Shown here one piece after another: positions 38,013-46,420 of a stretch of 64,000 bases of DNA (the stretch's first letter is position 1; the number at the start of each line of letters is the position of its first letter). Position numbers and translations under genes: made by a program. The notes under the pieces were generated by a model that saw nothing but the letters and a program-made list of their open reading frames with translations, did not search any database and was not told where the DNA came from. The DNA comes from Chelatococcus composti (GTDB lineage: Bacteria > Pseudomonadota > Alphaproteobacteria > Rhizobiales > Beijerinckiaceae), in the NCBI RefSeq assembly GCF_014201415.1, contig NZ_JACHEH010000006.1, positions 212,387-276,386 of the forward strand, given 5' to 3'.

Positions 38013-39251
38013 ATGAGCATCACCATCTTCCAGAACGCCAGCATCGTCGACGGCACCAGCGACGCGCCGCGCGAGGGAGTTCACGTCCTGGTGGAGGACA
38101 AGTACATCCGCGAGGTCTCCGACGCGCCGCTGCACGCGAAGGATGCCCGCGTCGTAGACCTTGCCGGCAAGGTGTTGATGCCGGGCCTCATCGACTGCCA
38201 CGTCCACGTCGTCGCCTCCGAGGCGAACCTCGGCCGCAACGCGCTGCTGCCCGACTCGCTCGTGGCCGCCCATGCCTCCGCCATCATGCGCGACATGCTG
38301 ATGCGCGGCTTCACCACCGTGCGTGATGTCGGCGGCGCCGACGTCGGCCTGCAGCAGGCGGTGGAGCTGGGGCTCTTCGAGGGGCCGCGCCTCGTCATCT
38401 GTGGCAAGGCGCTGTCGCAGACCGGCGGCCACTGCGATTTCCGCGGCCGCTACGACGTGCGCGACCGCCACGCCTTCGACCGCAAGCTCGGCTCCCTCGG
38501 CCGTATCTGCGACGGGGTGAGCGAGGTGCGTCTGGCCGCGCGCGAGGAGATCAAGGCCGGCGCCCAGTTCATCAAGATCATGGCCAACGGCGGCGTCGCC
38601 TCGCCCACCGACCCGATCGCCTTCATGGGCTTCTCGCGCGAGGAGCTGACGGCCATCGTCGAGGAGGCGCGCAACGCCCAGACCTATGTTGCGGCCCACC
38701 TCTACACCGACGAGGCCATCCGCCGCGGGGTCGAGTGCGGCATCCACTCCGTCGAGCACGCCAACCTCATCACGGCCGAGACAGCCAGGCTGATGGCCGA
38801 GAAGGGCGCCGTCGCCTGCCCGACGCTCGTCACCTACGAGGCACTGAAGAACGAGGGTGCCGAGTACGGCCTGCCCGAGACCTCCGTGGTCAAGATCGAC
38901 GACGTGCGCCTGGCGGGCCTGCGCTCGCTCGAAATCCTGAAGGCGGCGGGCGTAACCATGGTGTACGGATCCGACCTCCTCGGCGCCATGCACCGCCACC
39001 AGTCGGAGGAGTTCGTCATCCGCGGCCGCGTGCTGCCTGCCGGGGACGTGATCCGCTCGGCCACGATCGATGCGGCGAAGCTTTGCGGCATGGAGGGCAA
39101 GATCGGCTGCATCGCGCCCGGCGCCTATGCCGATCTCATCGTCGTCGACGGCAACCCGCTCGACGACCTTGCCCTGCTGACGGGCCAGGGCCGGTCAATG
39201 CCCGCCATCATGAAGGAGGGGCGCTTCGTGAAGGACGCGCTCGACGCATGA
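38013..39251 (+). CDS. Metal-dependent amidohydrolase (prolidase/imidazolonepropionase-like)
   Basis: 412 residues. Binuclear-metal amidohydrolase motifs are present: HxH in LIDCHVHV, a likely carboxylated lysine in QFIKIMANGG, histidines in AAHLYTD and HSVEHAN, and the catalytic aspartate in VYGSDLLG. The group covers Xaa-Arg/Xaa-Pro dipeptidases and enzymes opening cyclic amides. It sits between a TetR regulator and a LIV-type binding protein, so it probably hydrolyses an amide or peptide-like compound that the transporter brings in. Confidence 0.88.
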   Translation: MSITIFQNASIVDGTSDAPREGVHVLVEDKYIREVSDAPLHAKDARVVDLAGKVLMPGLIDCHVHVVASEANLGRNALLPDSLVAAHASAIMRDMLMRGFTTVRDVGGADVGLQQAVELGLFEGPRLVICGKALSQTGGHCDFRGRYDVRDRHAFDRKLGSLGRICDGVSEVRLAAREEIKAGAQFIKIMANGGVASPTDPIAFMGFSREELTAIVEEARNAQTYVAAHLYTDEAIRRGVECGIHSVEHANLITAETARLMAEKGAVACPTLVTYEALKNEGAEYGLPETSVVKIDDVRLAGLRSLEILKAAGVTMVYGSDLLGAMHRHQSEEFVIRGRVLPAGDVIRSATIDAAKLCGMEGKIGCIAPGAYADLIVVDGNPLDDLALLTGQGRSMPAIMKEGRFVKDALDA

Positions 39252-39283
39252 AGCAAGAAACCCGATAAGCCAGAGGATATGCC

Positions 39284-40504
39284 ATGAAGACAACCAGACG
39301 GGAATTCCTGGGCTCGGTCGCCGCCGGTGCGGCGCTCATTGCCGCGCCCGCGATCGTGCGCGCCCAGGGCGCCGACGTCATCCGCATCGGCGCGCTCTGC
39401 CCCATCACCGGTGCCGGCGGCCCCTACGGCTCCGGCATGCAGAAGATGATCATCGCCGCCGCCGAGGCCGTGAATGCGGCGGGCGGCGCCGCCGGCCGCA
39501 AGATCGAGATCGTCGCCGAGGACACGCAGACGAACCCGCAGGCGGCCGTGCTCGCGGCCAAGAAGCTCATCGAGGTCAACAAGGTGCAGGCCATTCTCGG
39601 CACCTGGTCCTCGGGCGTGTCGCTTGCCGTCATTCCGCTGACCAACGACGCCGGCATCCCGCTGATGCACTGCTCGGGCGCGCCGGCCCTGTCCGTGCCG
39701 CCGGCCAACGCCAAGGGCCTCGGCTTCCGCTTCCAGGCCACCAACGAGCGCTTCGGCCGCGCCTTTGCCGAGATCTGCGAGAAGGAGGGCTTCAAGCGCC
39801 CGGCCACCATGGCCTTCAACAATGCCTCGGGCATCGGCAACACCGAGGGCTTCGCCAAGGCCTGGAAGGCCAAGGGCGGCGAGGTGGTGGAAAGCGTCGT
39901 CTACGAGCCGAACCAGGCGAGCTACCGCTCCGAGCTGATGAAGGTGCTCGCGGCGAACCCGGACGTCATCGTCACCGGTTCCTACATCGCCGATACCACC
40001 ATCATCCTGCGCGAGTGGTTCCAGACAGGCCAGCCGGTCAAGTGGATCATCCCCGGCTGGGCCGCGAACCCGCAGCTCGTCGAGGCCCTCGGCAACGAGG
40101 TCGTGGAAGGCATCATCTCGGTCGACTCCGTGTCGAACGAGGGCTCCGAGGCCTTCAAGGTCTATGACGAGGCCTACCAGAAGGCGATGGGCCAGCCCGG
40201 CACCAACAACGTCTATGCTGCCATGACGTGGGACATGATGACGTTGCTGGCGCTCGCCATCGAGGCGGCCGGGACCGCCGACATCCCCGCGGTCGTCGCC
40301 AAGCTGCGCGACGTCGACCACGCCGACGGCAAGAAGGTTTCCACCTTCGCCGAGGGCAAGGAGGCGCTGAAGGCCGGCAAGATCAACTACGAGGGCGCCT
40401 CGTCGTCGCTCGACCTCGACGAGTACGGCGACGTGACGCCCGACTTCGGTGCCTACTTCATCGAAGGCGGCAAGTTCAACCGCCGCTACATCGTCAAGAT
40501 CTGA
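39284..40504 (+). CDS. LIV-type ABC transporter substrate-binding protein
   Basis: 406 residues with a Tat-type signal (TTRREFLGSVAAGAALIAAP, ending AIVRAQG). The mature part IRIGALCPITGAGGPYGSGM is a type I periplasmic binding protein. GTWSSGVSLAVIPL and VVESVVYEPNQASYRSEL fit the LivK group. It is preceded by the amidohydrolase and followed, after a strong intercistronic hairpin, by two permeases and two ATPases. Confidence 0.9.
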   Translation: MKTTRREFLGSVAAGAALIAAPAIVRAQGADVIRIGALCPITGAGGPYGSGMQKMIIAAAEAVNAAGGAAGRKIEIVAEDTQTNPQAAVLAAKKLIEVNKVQAILGTWSSGVSLAVIPLTNDAGIPLMHCSGAPALSVPPANAKGLGFRFQATNERFGRAFAEICEKEGFKRPATMAFNNASGIGNTEGFAKAWKAKGGEVVESVVYEPNQASYRSELMKVLAANPDVIVTGSYIADTTIILREWFQTGQPVKWIIPGWAANPQLVEALGNEVVEGIISVDSVSNEGSEAFKVYDEAYQKAMGQPGTNNVYAAMTWDMMTLLALAIEAAGTADIPAVVAKLRDVDHADGKKVSTFAEGKEALKAGKINYEGASSSLDLDEYGDVTPDFGAYFIEGGKFNRRYIVKI

Positions 40505-40540
40505 GAAGGGTTCGGGCGGCACCGCCTCCTGCACGTCGTC

Positions 40541-40569
40541 CGGATGGCCGGGAGCGGCCCGGCCATCCG
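40541..40569 (+). other. Strong intercistronic stem-loop between binding protein and permease genes
   Basis: CGGATGGCCGGG-agcgg-CCCGGCCATCCG forms a perfect 12-bp stem 36 bp after the binding-protein stop, with no following T-run. Such hairpins commonly stabilise the upstream mRNA, so that the binding protein is made in excess over the membrane parts. Confidence 0.72.
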
Positions 40570-40695
40570 CACGCCTCACGGCCCCCCTGCGCGGCCCGGC
40601 CGTGAGACTGACGGGAATCGGTCTGCGGAACTGTCGTCAAGCGACGCCGGCCCCGGGCGGCCGCCGTCGTTCATCAACCGGGCGGGGGAGATCCC

Positions 40696-41559
40696 TTGAT
40701 CTACGCTCAACTCGCCGTCAACGGCCTTGTCCAGGGGCTCGTGGTCGGTCTCGGCGCCCTGGCGCTCACTCTCGTCTTCGGCATCGCGCGCTTTCCCAAT
40801 GCGGCGACGGGTGACACCATGACCTTCGGCGCCTACACGGCGCTTACGGTCCACAAGGCCAGCGGCTCGCTGGTGCTCGGCAGCATCGCCGCTGTCGGCG
40901 GTGCCGCGGTGCTGGCGCTCGTCGCCTATCTCGCCGTCTTCAAACGCCTTGCCGGACGCTCGGTCGTGTCGCTGCTCGTTGCCTCCATCGGCATCGGCTT
41001 CATGATCCGCGCCGGTCTCGGCATCGCCTTCGGCCATCAGCAGCAGGTGTTCAACGTGCCCCTGTCGCGGCCGATCCGCATCGCCGGACTCGCCATCAAC
41101 CCGCTCGACCTGCAGCTGGCCGTGGTCGCCGCGGTCGCCCTCGCAGCGGTCTTCGCCATTCTCTATCTCACGCCCATCGGCCGGCAGATGCGCGCCGTCG
41201 CGGACAACCGGGATCTCGCCCGCGTCTCCGGCATCCGCCCCGAGCGCGTGATGACGGCCATGTGGCTCATCGCCGGCGGCGTCTGCGCCATCGGGGGCAT
41301 GATGCTCGGCATCAAGACGGTCGTCGCGCCGGAGGTCGGCTGGGACATGCTGCTGCCGATCTTTGCCGCGACGATCCTCGGCGGCATCGGCAGCCCGGTG
41401 GGTGCGGTGGTCGCCGGGCTTGTGCTCGGCGTGGCGCAGGAGGTGTCGACGCCCTTCGTCGGCTTCACTTACAAGATCGCCCTGTCCTTCGTCGTGCTGC
41501 TCGCCGTGCTCCTGGTGCGGCCACGCGGTCTCTTCGGACGCATTGAGGGAGTGCGCTGA
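40696..41559 (+). CDS. LIV-type ABC permease (LivH-like)
   Basis: 287 residues, about eight transmembrane segments; LVQGLVVGLGALALTLVFG at the start and the conserved GGIGSPVGAVVAGLVLGVAQ near the C-terminus. One half of the channel for the binding protein. Its stop overlaps the next gene's ATG by one base. Confidence 0.92.
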   Translation: MIYAQLAVNGLVQGLVVGLGALALTLVFGIARFPNAATGDTMTFGAYTALTVHKASGSLVLGSIAAVGGAAVLALVAYLAVFKRLAGRSVVSLLVASIGIGFMIRAGLGIAFGHQQQVFNVPLSRPIRIAGLAINPLDLQLAVVAAVALAAVFAILYLTPIGRQMRAVADNRDLARVSGIRPERVMTAMWLIAGGVCAIGGMMLGIKTVVAPEVGWDMLLPIFAATILGGIGSPVGAVVAGLVLGVAQEVSTPFVGFTYKIALSFVVLLAVLLVRPRGLFGRIEGVR

Positions 41560-42446
41560 TGGACGCCTATCTCGCGGCGATCGCGATCATCGCCCTCATC
41601 TACATGCTCCTGTCGCTGGGCCTGACCTTGCAGTACGGGCTCACCGGCCTCATCAACTTCGGCCATGTCGGCTTCTTCGCCATCGGTGCCTACACCTCGG
41701 CGCTCCTGTCGCTGCAGGGCGTCCCGCTGGCGCTGTCCATTCCCGCCGCAGCGGTGACGGCGGGCATCGCGGCCTGGCCCATCGGCCTCATCTCGCTGAG
41801 ACTGCGCGACGACTATTTCGCCATCGTCACGCTCGGCTTCTCCGAGACGGTGCGCCTCGTCATCACCAGCGAGAAGTGGCTCACCAATGGCGTGCAGGGC
41901 ATCCCCGGCATTCCGCGCCTGTTCGAATCCATCTCGGTGGGCATCGGCGCGCAGCTCGCCGTCATGGGCGTGCTCCTCGTCGTCACGCTCGCGGCGATCT
42001 ATGCCATGCGCCGCATCGTCGCGAGCCCCTTCGGCCGCGTCATCGAGGCGATCCGCGACAACGAGGAGGCGCTGCAGGCTCTTGGCAAGGATCCGGCCCG
42101 TTTCAAGATCCAGGTGCTGATCCTCGGCTCGGCGCTCGCCGGCATCGCCGGGGCCTTCTATGCCCACTACATCACCTACATCGTGCCTGACCAGTTCATC
42201 CCGCTCGTCACCTTCTACGTGTGGATGGCCATCATCATCGGCGGCGTGGGGCGCGTCTCCGGCGCCGTCGTCGGCACCGGGCTCCTGATGCTCTTCCTCG
42301 AGGGCTCGCGCTTCCTGCGCGACATCGTGCCGGGCGTCTCGGAGGTGGAGATGGCCTCGCTGCGCATCGGCGTCGTCGGGCTCCTGCTCGTTCTCTTCAC
42401 CATCTACCGCCCGCAGGGCCTCATGGGGGATTTCACCAAGCGATGA
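41559..42446 (+). CDS. LIV-type ABC permease (LivM-like)
   Basis: 295 residues. LTLQYGLTGLINFGHVGFFA and GAYTSALLSLQG are the family signature; the cytoplasmic loop AIRDNEEALQALGKDPARFK contacts the ATPase. It overlaps its neighbours by 1 and 4 bp, giving a tightly coupled operon. Confidence 0.92.
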   Translation: MDAYLAAIAIIALIYMLLSLGLTLQYGLTGLINFGHVGFFAIGAYTSALLSLQGVPLALSIPAAAVTAGIAAWPIGLISLRLRDDYFAIVTLGFSETVRLVITSEKWLTNGVQGIPGIPRLFESISVGIGAQLAVMGVLLVVTLAAIYAMRRIVASPFGRVIEAIRDNEEALQALGKDPARFKIQVLILGSALAGIAGAFYAHYITYIVPDQFIPLVTFYVWMAIIIGGVGRVSGAVVGTGLLMLFLEGSRFLRDIVPGVSEVEMASLRIGVVGLLLVLFTIYRPQGLMGDFTKR

Positions 42447-43201
42447 GCCTCCAAGTCAGCAACATCTCCAAGGCCTTCGGCGGCTTCCAGGCGCTCTCGG
42501 GCGTCTCGCTCGAGGTGCCCACGGGCGCCCTCGTCGGCCTGATCGGCCCGAACGGCGCCGGCAAGTCGACGCTCTTCTCCGTCATCTCGGGCTTCATGCC
42601 GCCGGACGAGGGCTCGATCAGCTTCGACGGCAGGAGCCTCGACGGGCTGAGCCCGGCGGAGCGCGCCCGCAGCGGCCTCGTGCGCACCTTCCAGGTGCCG
42701 CGCGAGTTCGCCCACCTCACCGTGCGCGAGAACATGATGGCCGCAGCGCCCGACCAGACGGGCGAGAGCCTCGTCGGCCTCTTTTTCCGCCCGGGCAAGG
42801 TGCGCGAGGAGGAGCAGCGGCTGGCCGAGGAGGTCGCCGAGGTCATCCGCTTCCTGCGGCTCGAGCGCGTGGCGGACCAGCCGGCGGGCAAGCTCTCCGG
42901 CGGGCAGAAGAAGCTCGTGGAGCTTGGCCGGGCGCTCCTCGTCAAGCCGCGCCTCATCCTGCTCGACGAGCCCTTCGCCGGCGTCAACCCGGTGCTCATC
43001 GGCGAGATCATGGAGCGCATCCGCGAGCTCAACGGCCGCGGCATCGGCTTCCTCGTCATCGAGCACGATCTTGAGGCGCTGACGCGGCTGGCCCCGCACC
43101 TCTACGTCATGGACCAGGGGCGCATCCTCACCCAGGGCGCGCCGGACGCGGTGCTCGCCGACGCGCGCGTGCGCGAAGCCTATCTCGGAGGCGCAGTGTG
43201 A
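42443..43201 (+). CDS. LIV-type ABC ATPase (LivG-like)
   Basis: 252 residues starting at the ATG inside the ATGA overlap with the permease. Walker A is GPNGAGKST, the signature is LSGGQKKLVELGRAL, Walker B is ILLDEPFAGVNP, and the switch is VIEHDLEAL. Standard LivG layout. Confidence 0.93.
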   Translation: MSLQVSNISKAFGGFQALSGVSLEVPTGALVGLIGPNGAGKSTLFSVISGFMPPDEGSISFDGRSLDGLSPAERARSGLVRTFQVPREFAHLTVRENMMAAAPDQTGESLVGLFFRPGKVREEEQRLAEEVAEVIRFLRLERVADQPAGKLSGGQKKLVELGRALLVKPRLILLDEPFAGVNPVLIGEIMERIRELNGRGIGFLVIEHDLEALTRLAPHLYVMDQGRILTQGAPDAVLADARVREAYLGGAV

Positions 43202-43911
43202 CCATCCTCGCCATCGAAAACCTCAAGGGCGGCTATTCCGAGGTCGACATCCTCAACGGCATCGACCTCTCCCTCGACGAGGGCGAGATCCTGACCGTGG
43301 CAGGCACCAACGGCGCCGGCAAGTCCACGCTCGCCAAGGCGGTGGTCGGCCTGCTGCCGCGCGTCTCGGGCGCGGTGCGCATCGCCGGGCGCGACATCCT
43401 CTCCCTGCCGGCGGAGGACCGCATCGGCCTCGGCATCGGCTACGTGCCCCAGGTCGCCAACATCTTCCCCTCGCTCAGCATCCTCGAGAACCTGCAGGTC
43501 GTGCAGGGCGTCAGGGACCAGCACGCCCGCATTGCGGAACTGTTCGAGCTCTTTCCGCTGCTCGGCGAGCGGCGGCGCACGCGCGCCGGCAGCCTCTCGG
43601 GCGGCGAGCGCCAGCAGCTCGCCTTCGCCCGTGCCCTGATGCCGCGGCCGAAACTGATGATCCTCGACGAGCCGACGGCCGCCCTGTCGCCGGCGCGCGT
43701 GGCCGACGTCTTCTCGCTCATCGCCCGGTTGCCGTCGCTCGGCGTCTCCGTGCTGATGGTGGAGCAGCGCGCGCGCCAGGCACTCGCCATCTCCCATCGC
43801 GGCTGCATCCTTGACGGCGGCAAGGTGGCGCTCGAGGGCTCGGCGGCGACGCTGCTCGCCGACGAGCGGGCGGCCGAGCTCTATCTTGGCCGCGGCCGCA
43901 CGGAGGGTTGA
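43198..43911 (+). CDS. LIV-type ABC ATPase (LivF-like)
   Basis: 237 residues from a GTG start overlapping the livG-like stop (GTGA). Walker A GTNGAGKST, the LSGGERQQLAFARAL signature and Walker B MILDEPTAALSP. It completes the importer and ends 4 bp before the convergent DUF3830 gene. Confidence 0.93.
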   Translation: MTILAIENLKGGYSEVDILNGIDLSLDEGEILTVAGTNGAGKSTLAKAVVGLLPRVSGAVRIAGRDILSLPAEDRIGLGIGYVPQVANIFPSLSILENLQVVQGVRDQHARIAELFELFPLLGERRRTRAGSLSGGERQQLAFARALMPRPKLMILDEPTAALSPARVADVFSLIARLPSLGVSVLMVEQRARQALAISHRGCILDGGKVALEGSAATLLADERAAELYLGRGRTEG

Positions 43912-43915
43912 GACC

Positions 43916-44335
43916 TCACACGCGCTCGAAGGAGATGTCCTGCGCCCCCTCCCACAGCACCTTGTTGCCGAGCTCCGGCAGCTTGTCGAGATTGCTGGTG
44001 ATGGTCAGGAAGTGGTTGCCGGCAAGCGGGCCGGCCATGCTGGCGAAGGCAACGCGGCCGTAGGCAAGCAGGATCTCCGTCTCGCTGACGCCGCCGGGAT
44101 AGAGCACGACCTCGCCCGGCGCCGGATAGCAGGTGGCGTTCTCGAAGCCGACGCCGAACTGCATGTCGCCGAGCGGGATCCACACCGCCTGGCCGCTCCA
44201 GCGTACGTGGATGGCCTTGTTGCGGAAGGGCAGATGCTTCAGGAAGGCTGCGCAGGTCGCCGGGGCCTTCTGTGTTTCGAGCCGTGCGTCAAACCTGACG
44301 CCGGCAAGCGTGATGACGAGTTTCTCCACACCCAT
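43916..44335 (-). CDS. DUF3830 family protein (cyclophilin-like fold)
   Basis: 139 residues from ATG 44335 (GGGGAG upstream). KLVITLAGVRFDARLETQKA and CAAFLKHLPFRNKAIHVRWS plus GDMQFGVGF and GEVVLYPGGVSE match DUF3830, whose fold is cyclophilin-like and whose function is not established. DUF3830 genes often lie beside amidohydrolase and LIV-type transporter genes, as here, although this one runs in the opposite direction. Confidence 0.86.
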   Translation of the reverse strand: MGVEKLVITLAGVRFDARLETQKAPATCAAFLKHLPFRNKAIHVRWSGQAVWIPLGDMQFGVGFENATCYPAPGEVVLYPGGVSETEILLAYGRVAFASMAGPLAGNHFLTITSNLDKLPELGNKVLWEGAQDISFERV

Positions 44336-44737
44336 GCTCCCCTCTTGCGGGACGGCGCGGGCGGTTGCACCCGCCGCCCTCCGTCCTGTCGATCGTTCGC
44401 CGCGGCGTACGGCGGCTCCGTCGTTCTCGCCCGCCGGTGCCGTCCGGGCAAGCCCGTTCCGTCGGCACCTGCGCCCGAGGCCTCGGGCGCGGTTTCGTGC
44501 GTACGATGGGCGACGGCAAAAGTCCTCCAAACTGCCGCAATCGTCCGGCACTCGTGAGCACATGATTCTCGGCGCATCCAGAGATCCGAACCGCTTCCGC
44601 CGGCTGACGCATGTCGTCACCCGGAACGGGTGCGGTCCGGCCTGACGACCAGGCGAGCGCCTCACCCGTTCCGGGACTTCCGCACATCGAACATCGCTGT
44701 GTTGCAGCGCGCACCCGCGCGCAAAGGAGGTCGACCC
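44336..44737. other. Intergenic region with nested inverted repeats
   Basis: 402 bp without a convincing gene. It lies between the divergent DUF3830 gene and the zinc-ribbon/haemoglobin pair, so it should hold two promoters, but I cannot place clear -35/-10 boxes. The notable structure is the inverted repeat listed separately at 44617-44674. Confidence 0.6.
44617..44674 (+). repeat. Nested inverted repeats upstream of the zinc-ribbon/haemoglobin pair
   Basis: CACCCG-gaa-CGGGTG (44617-44631) is itself a palindrome. Its core CCCGGAACGGGTG (44619-44631) is repeated as the exact reverse complement CACCCGTTCCGGG at 44662-44674. RNA could thus form either a small hairpin or a larger 13-bp stem with a 30-nt loop. 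It ends 63 bp before the start of the zinc-ribbon gene. Confidence 0.7.
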
Positions 44738-45019
44738 GTGACGATCGGTATCCGGACGTTCTTCTGCCATGCGTGCAGCCGCACCGTGCCGCGCGCGGCC
44801 GTGCGCTGTCCGTGGTGCTTCAGGCCCGTCCATGCCGGCATTGCTGCCCCGCTGCCTGCGGACTGGCAGGGCTATCTCGCGCCCGCCGAGCCGGCAGTGC
44901 CCCGGCGCTCGCCCGTACAGGGCGACAAGGGAGGCCATGAGCCGCACCCCGAGAAGGTTCTGCCGGAAGGCGACCGTGATAAGGTACCGATCGCCGACAT
45001 CGACGCGGAACAGGGATGA
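44738..45019 (+). CDS. Small zinc-ribbon protein, uncharacterised
   Basis: 93 residues from the GTG at 44738, which follows an excellent AAAGGAGGT. FFCHACSRTVPRAAVRCPWC gives a CxxC-N10-CxxC zinc ribbon at residues 10-28; the rest is proline- and charge-rich and probably unstructured. The stop overlaps the start of the truncated haemoglobin gene, so the two are coupled. No enzymatic motif; a role linked to haem or NO chemistry is inference from position only. Confidence 0.7.
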   Translation: MTIGIRTFFCHACSRTVPRAAVRCPWCFRPVHAGIAAPLPADWQGYLAPAEPAVPRRSPVQGDKGGHEPHPEKVLPEGDRDKVPIADIDAEQG

Positions 45020-45471
45020 TGGAACAGAACCGGCGCCCGCGCGGCGCCAGTCCAGGCGGCGACACCGGCATCGACGAGGCGATGATCGAGCGGCTCGTGC
45101 GGACCTTCTACGGCAAGGCTCGCGCCGATGATCTGCTCGGGCCGGTTTTCGCCGCCCATGTGGCGGACTGGGAGGCGCACATTGCGCAGATCTGCGCCTT
45201 CTGGTCCTCGGTGACGCTGAAGACCGGGCGCTACAGCGGCCGGCCAATGGCGCGGCACCTGCCGCTGCCGGTGGACGCGCGGCACTTTGACCGCTGGCTG
45301 GCGCTGTTCGAGGAGACGGCGCGCAAACTGTGCCCGCCCGCAGCAGCCGCCCGTTTCATGGCCCACGCGAGAGCCATCGCCGAGAGCCTCGAGCTCGGCA
45401 TCGCGACCCATAACGGCCGCCTTCTCATGCGCGGCGAGCGCTACCGGATGGACGCCCCCGGCCGGAACTAG
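45016..45471 (+). CDS. Group III truncated haemoglobin
   Basis: 151 residues. The trHb3 pattern is visible: FYGKARADDLLGPVFAAHV, W at residue 52, FWSSVTLKTGRYSGRPMARH with proximal His81 in PMARH, and HFDRWLALFEE with the conserved Trp. Group III proteins bind O2 and NO in a tight haem pocket; exact roles remain open. It overlaps the zinc-ribbon gene by 4 bp and its stop codon overlaps the convergent L,D-transpeptidase stop (CTAG). Confidence 0.9.
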   Translation: MMEQNRRPRGASPGGDTGIDEAMIERLVRTFYGKARADDLLGPVFAAHVADWEAHIAQICAFWSSVTLKTGRYSGRPMARHLPLPVDARHFDRWLALFEETARKLCPPAAAARFMAHARAIAESLELGIATHNGRLLMRGERYRMDAPGRN

Positions 45472-46178
45472 GCCGGCAGCACGATCACCTTCGTCTTGAC
45501 CGGCGTGCGGTCGTAAAGGTGGATCATGTCCTGGCTCAGCAGGCCGACGCAGCCGCTCGTGATGTTGTTGCCGATCGTCTCCGGGTCGGAGGTGGCGTAG
45601 ATCGTGTAGAGCGTGTAGGCGCCGTTCTGGTAGAGGTAGAGCGCGCGCGCCCCGAGGGGGTTGTCGAGCCCGCCCGGCATGCCGCGGGCATATTTGGCAA
45701 CCTCCGGCTGACGGCGGATCATCTCCGGGGGCGGCGTCCAGACGGGCCATTCGGCCTTGCGCCCGACATAGGCATCACCGTGCCAGAGGAAGCCCTGGCG
45801 GCCCACATTGGCGCCGTAGCGGGTGGCGTAGCCGTCCCCCTCGATGCGGTAGACGTAGTAGTTGCTCGGGTCGACGATGATGGTGCCCGGCTCCTCCTTC
45901 GACTCGTAGCGGACGGTGCGGCGGTAGTATTTCGGATCGACCTTGGAGACGTCGACCGCCGGAATGGGAAACTTCTCGTCGGGCACCGGCCCGTAGACCT
46001 GCCGCGCTTCGGCGAGGCTCATGCCCTCCGATGTCACGCAGGCCGACAGCCCCAGCCCGCCGAGGCCGACGGCGGAGCCGACCAGGAACGCCCTGCGGTC
46101 CAGAAGCCCCCGGCAACGCCCGGGCGAAACCGCCTTGTCCGTCTCGCCGGCATCGGCAAACCCACCGTCCATCGTCAT
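45468..46178 (-). CDS. L,D-transpeptidase (YkuD/ErfK family), probable Tat lipoprotein
   Basis: 236 residues from the ATG at 46178. A twin-arginine motif (LDRRAFLVGSA, residues 27-37) precedes a lipobox-like GLSAC with Cys47, suggesting a Tat-exported lipoprotein. The catalytic domain shows HGDAY and NNITSGCVGLLSQDMIHLYD with the active-site cysteine. These enzymes make 3-3 peptidoglycan cross-links or attach proteins to the wall. Convergent with the haemoglobin gene with overlapping stops. Confidence 0.87.
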   Translation of the reverse strand: MTMDGGFADAGETDKAVSPGRCRGLLDRRAFLVGSAVGLGGLGLSACVTSEGMSLAEARQVYGPVPDEKFPIPAVDVSKVDPKYYRRTVRYESKEEPGTIIVDPSNYYVYRIEGDGYATRYGANVGRQGFLWHGDAYVGRKAEWPVWTPPPEMIRRQPEVAKYARGMPGGLDNPLGARALYLYQNGAYTLYTIYATSDPETIGNNITSGCVGLLSQDMIHLYDRTPVKTKVIVLPA

Positions 46179-46420
46179 GTCTGGAGCCCTACGCCTGTTA
46201 CCCGGCAAGGGAACGGTCGCCCTTTGCCGCTGTCGTACCGAGACTGCCGCCATGCGGCGCCGTTGGCAAGCTCGGCCCGTTCGCGGCGCGCGGCGCTTGC
46301 CCTGCTGCCGGTGCCGTGCACGGCTGCGCCGGACGCGCTTGTCCCCCCGGCGGACCGCACCTAATCATGGGCCAACGACAAGGCCGGCGTCTGCCGGATG
46401 AGGCTTTCGAGGGAGGAGAC

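Noticed and set aside
44401..44640. Small reading frames in the gap before the zinc-ribbon gene
   Set aside because: Short, no RBS, Arg/Pro-rich composition typical of noncoding high-GC DNA.
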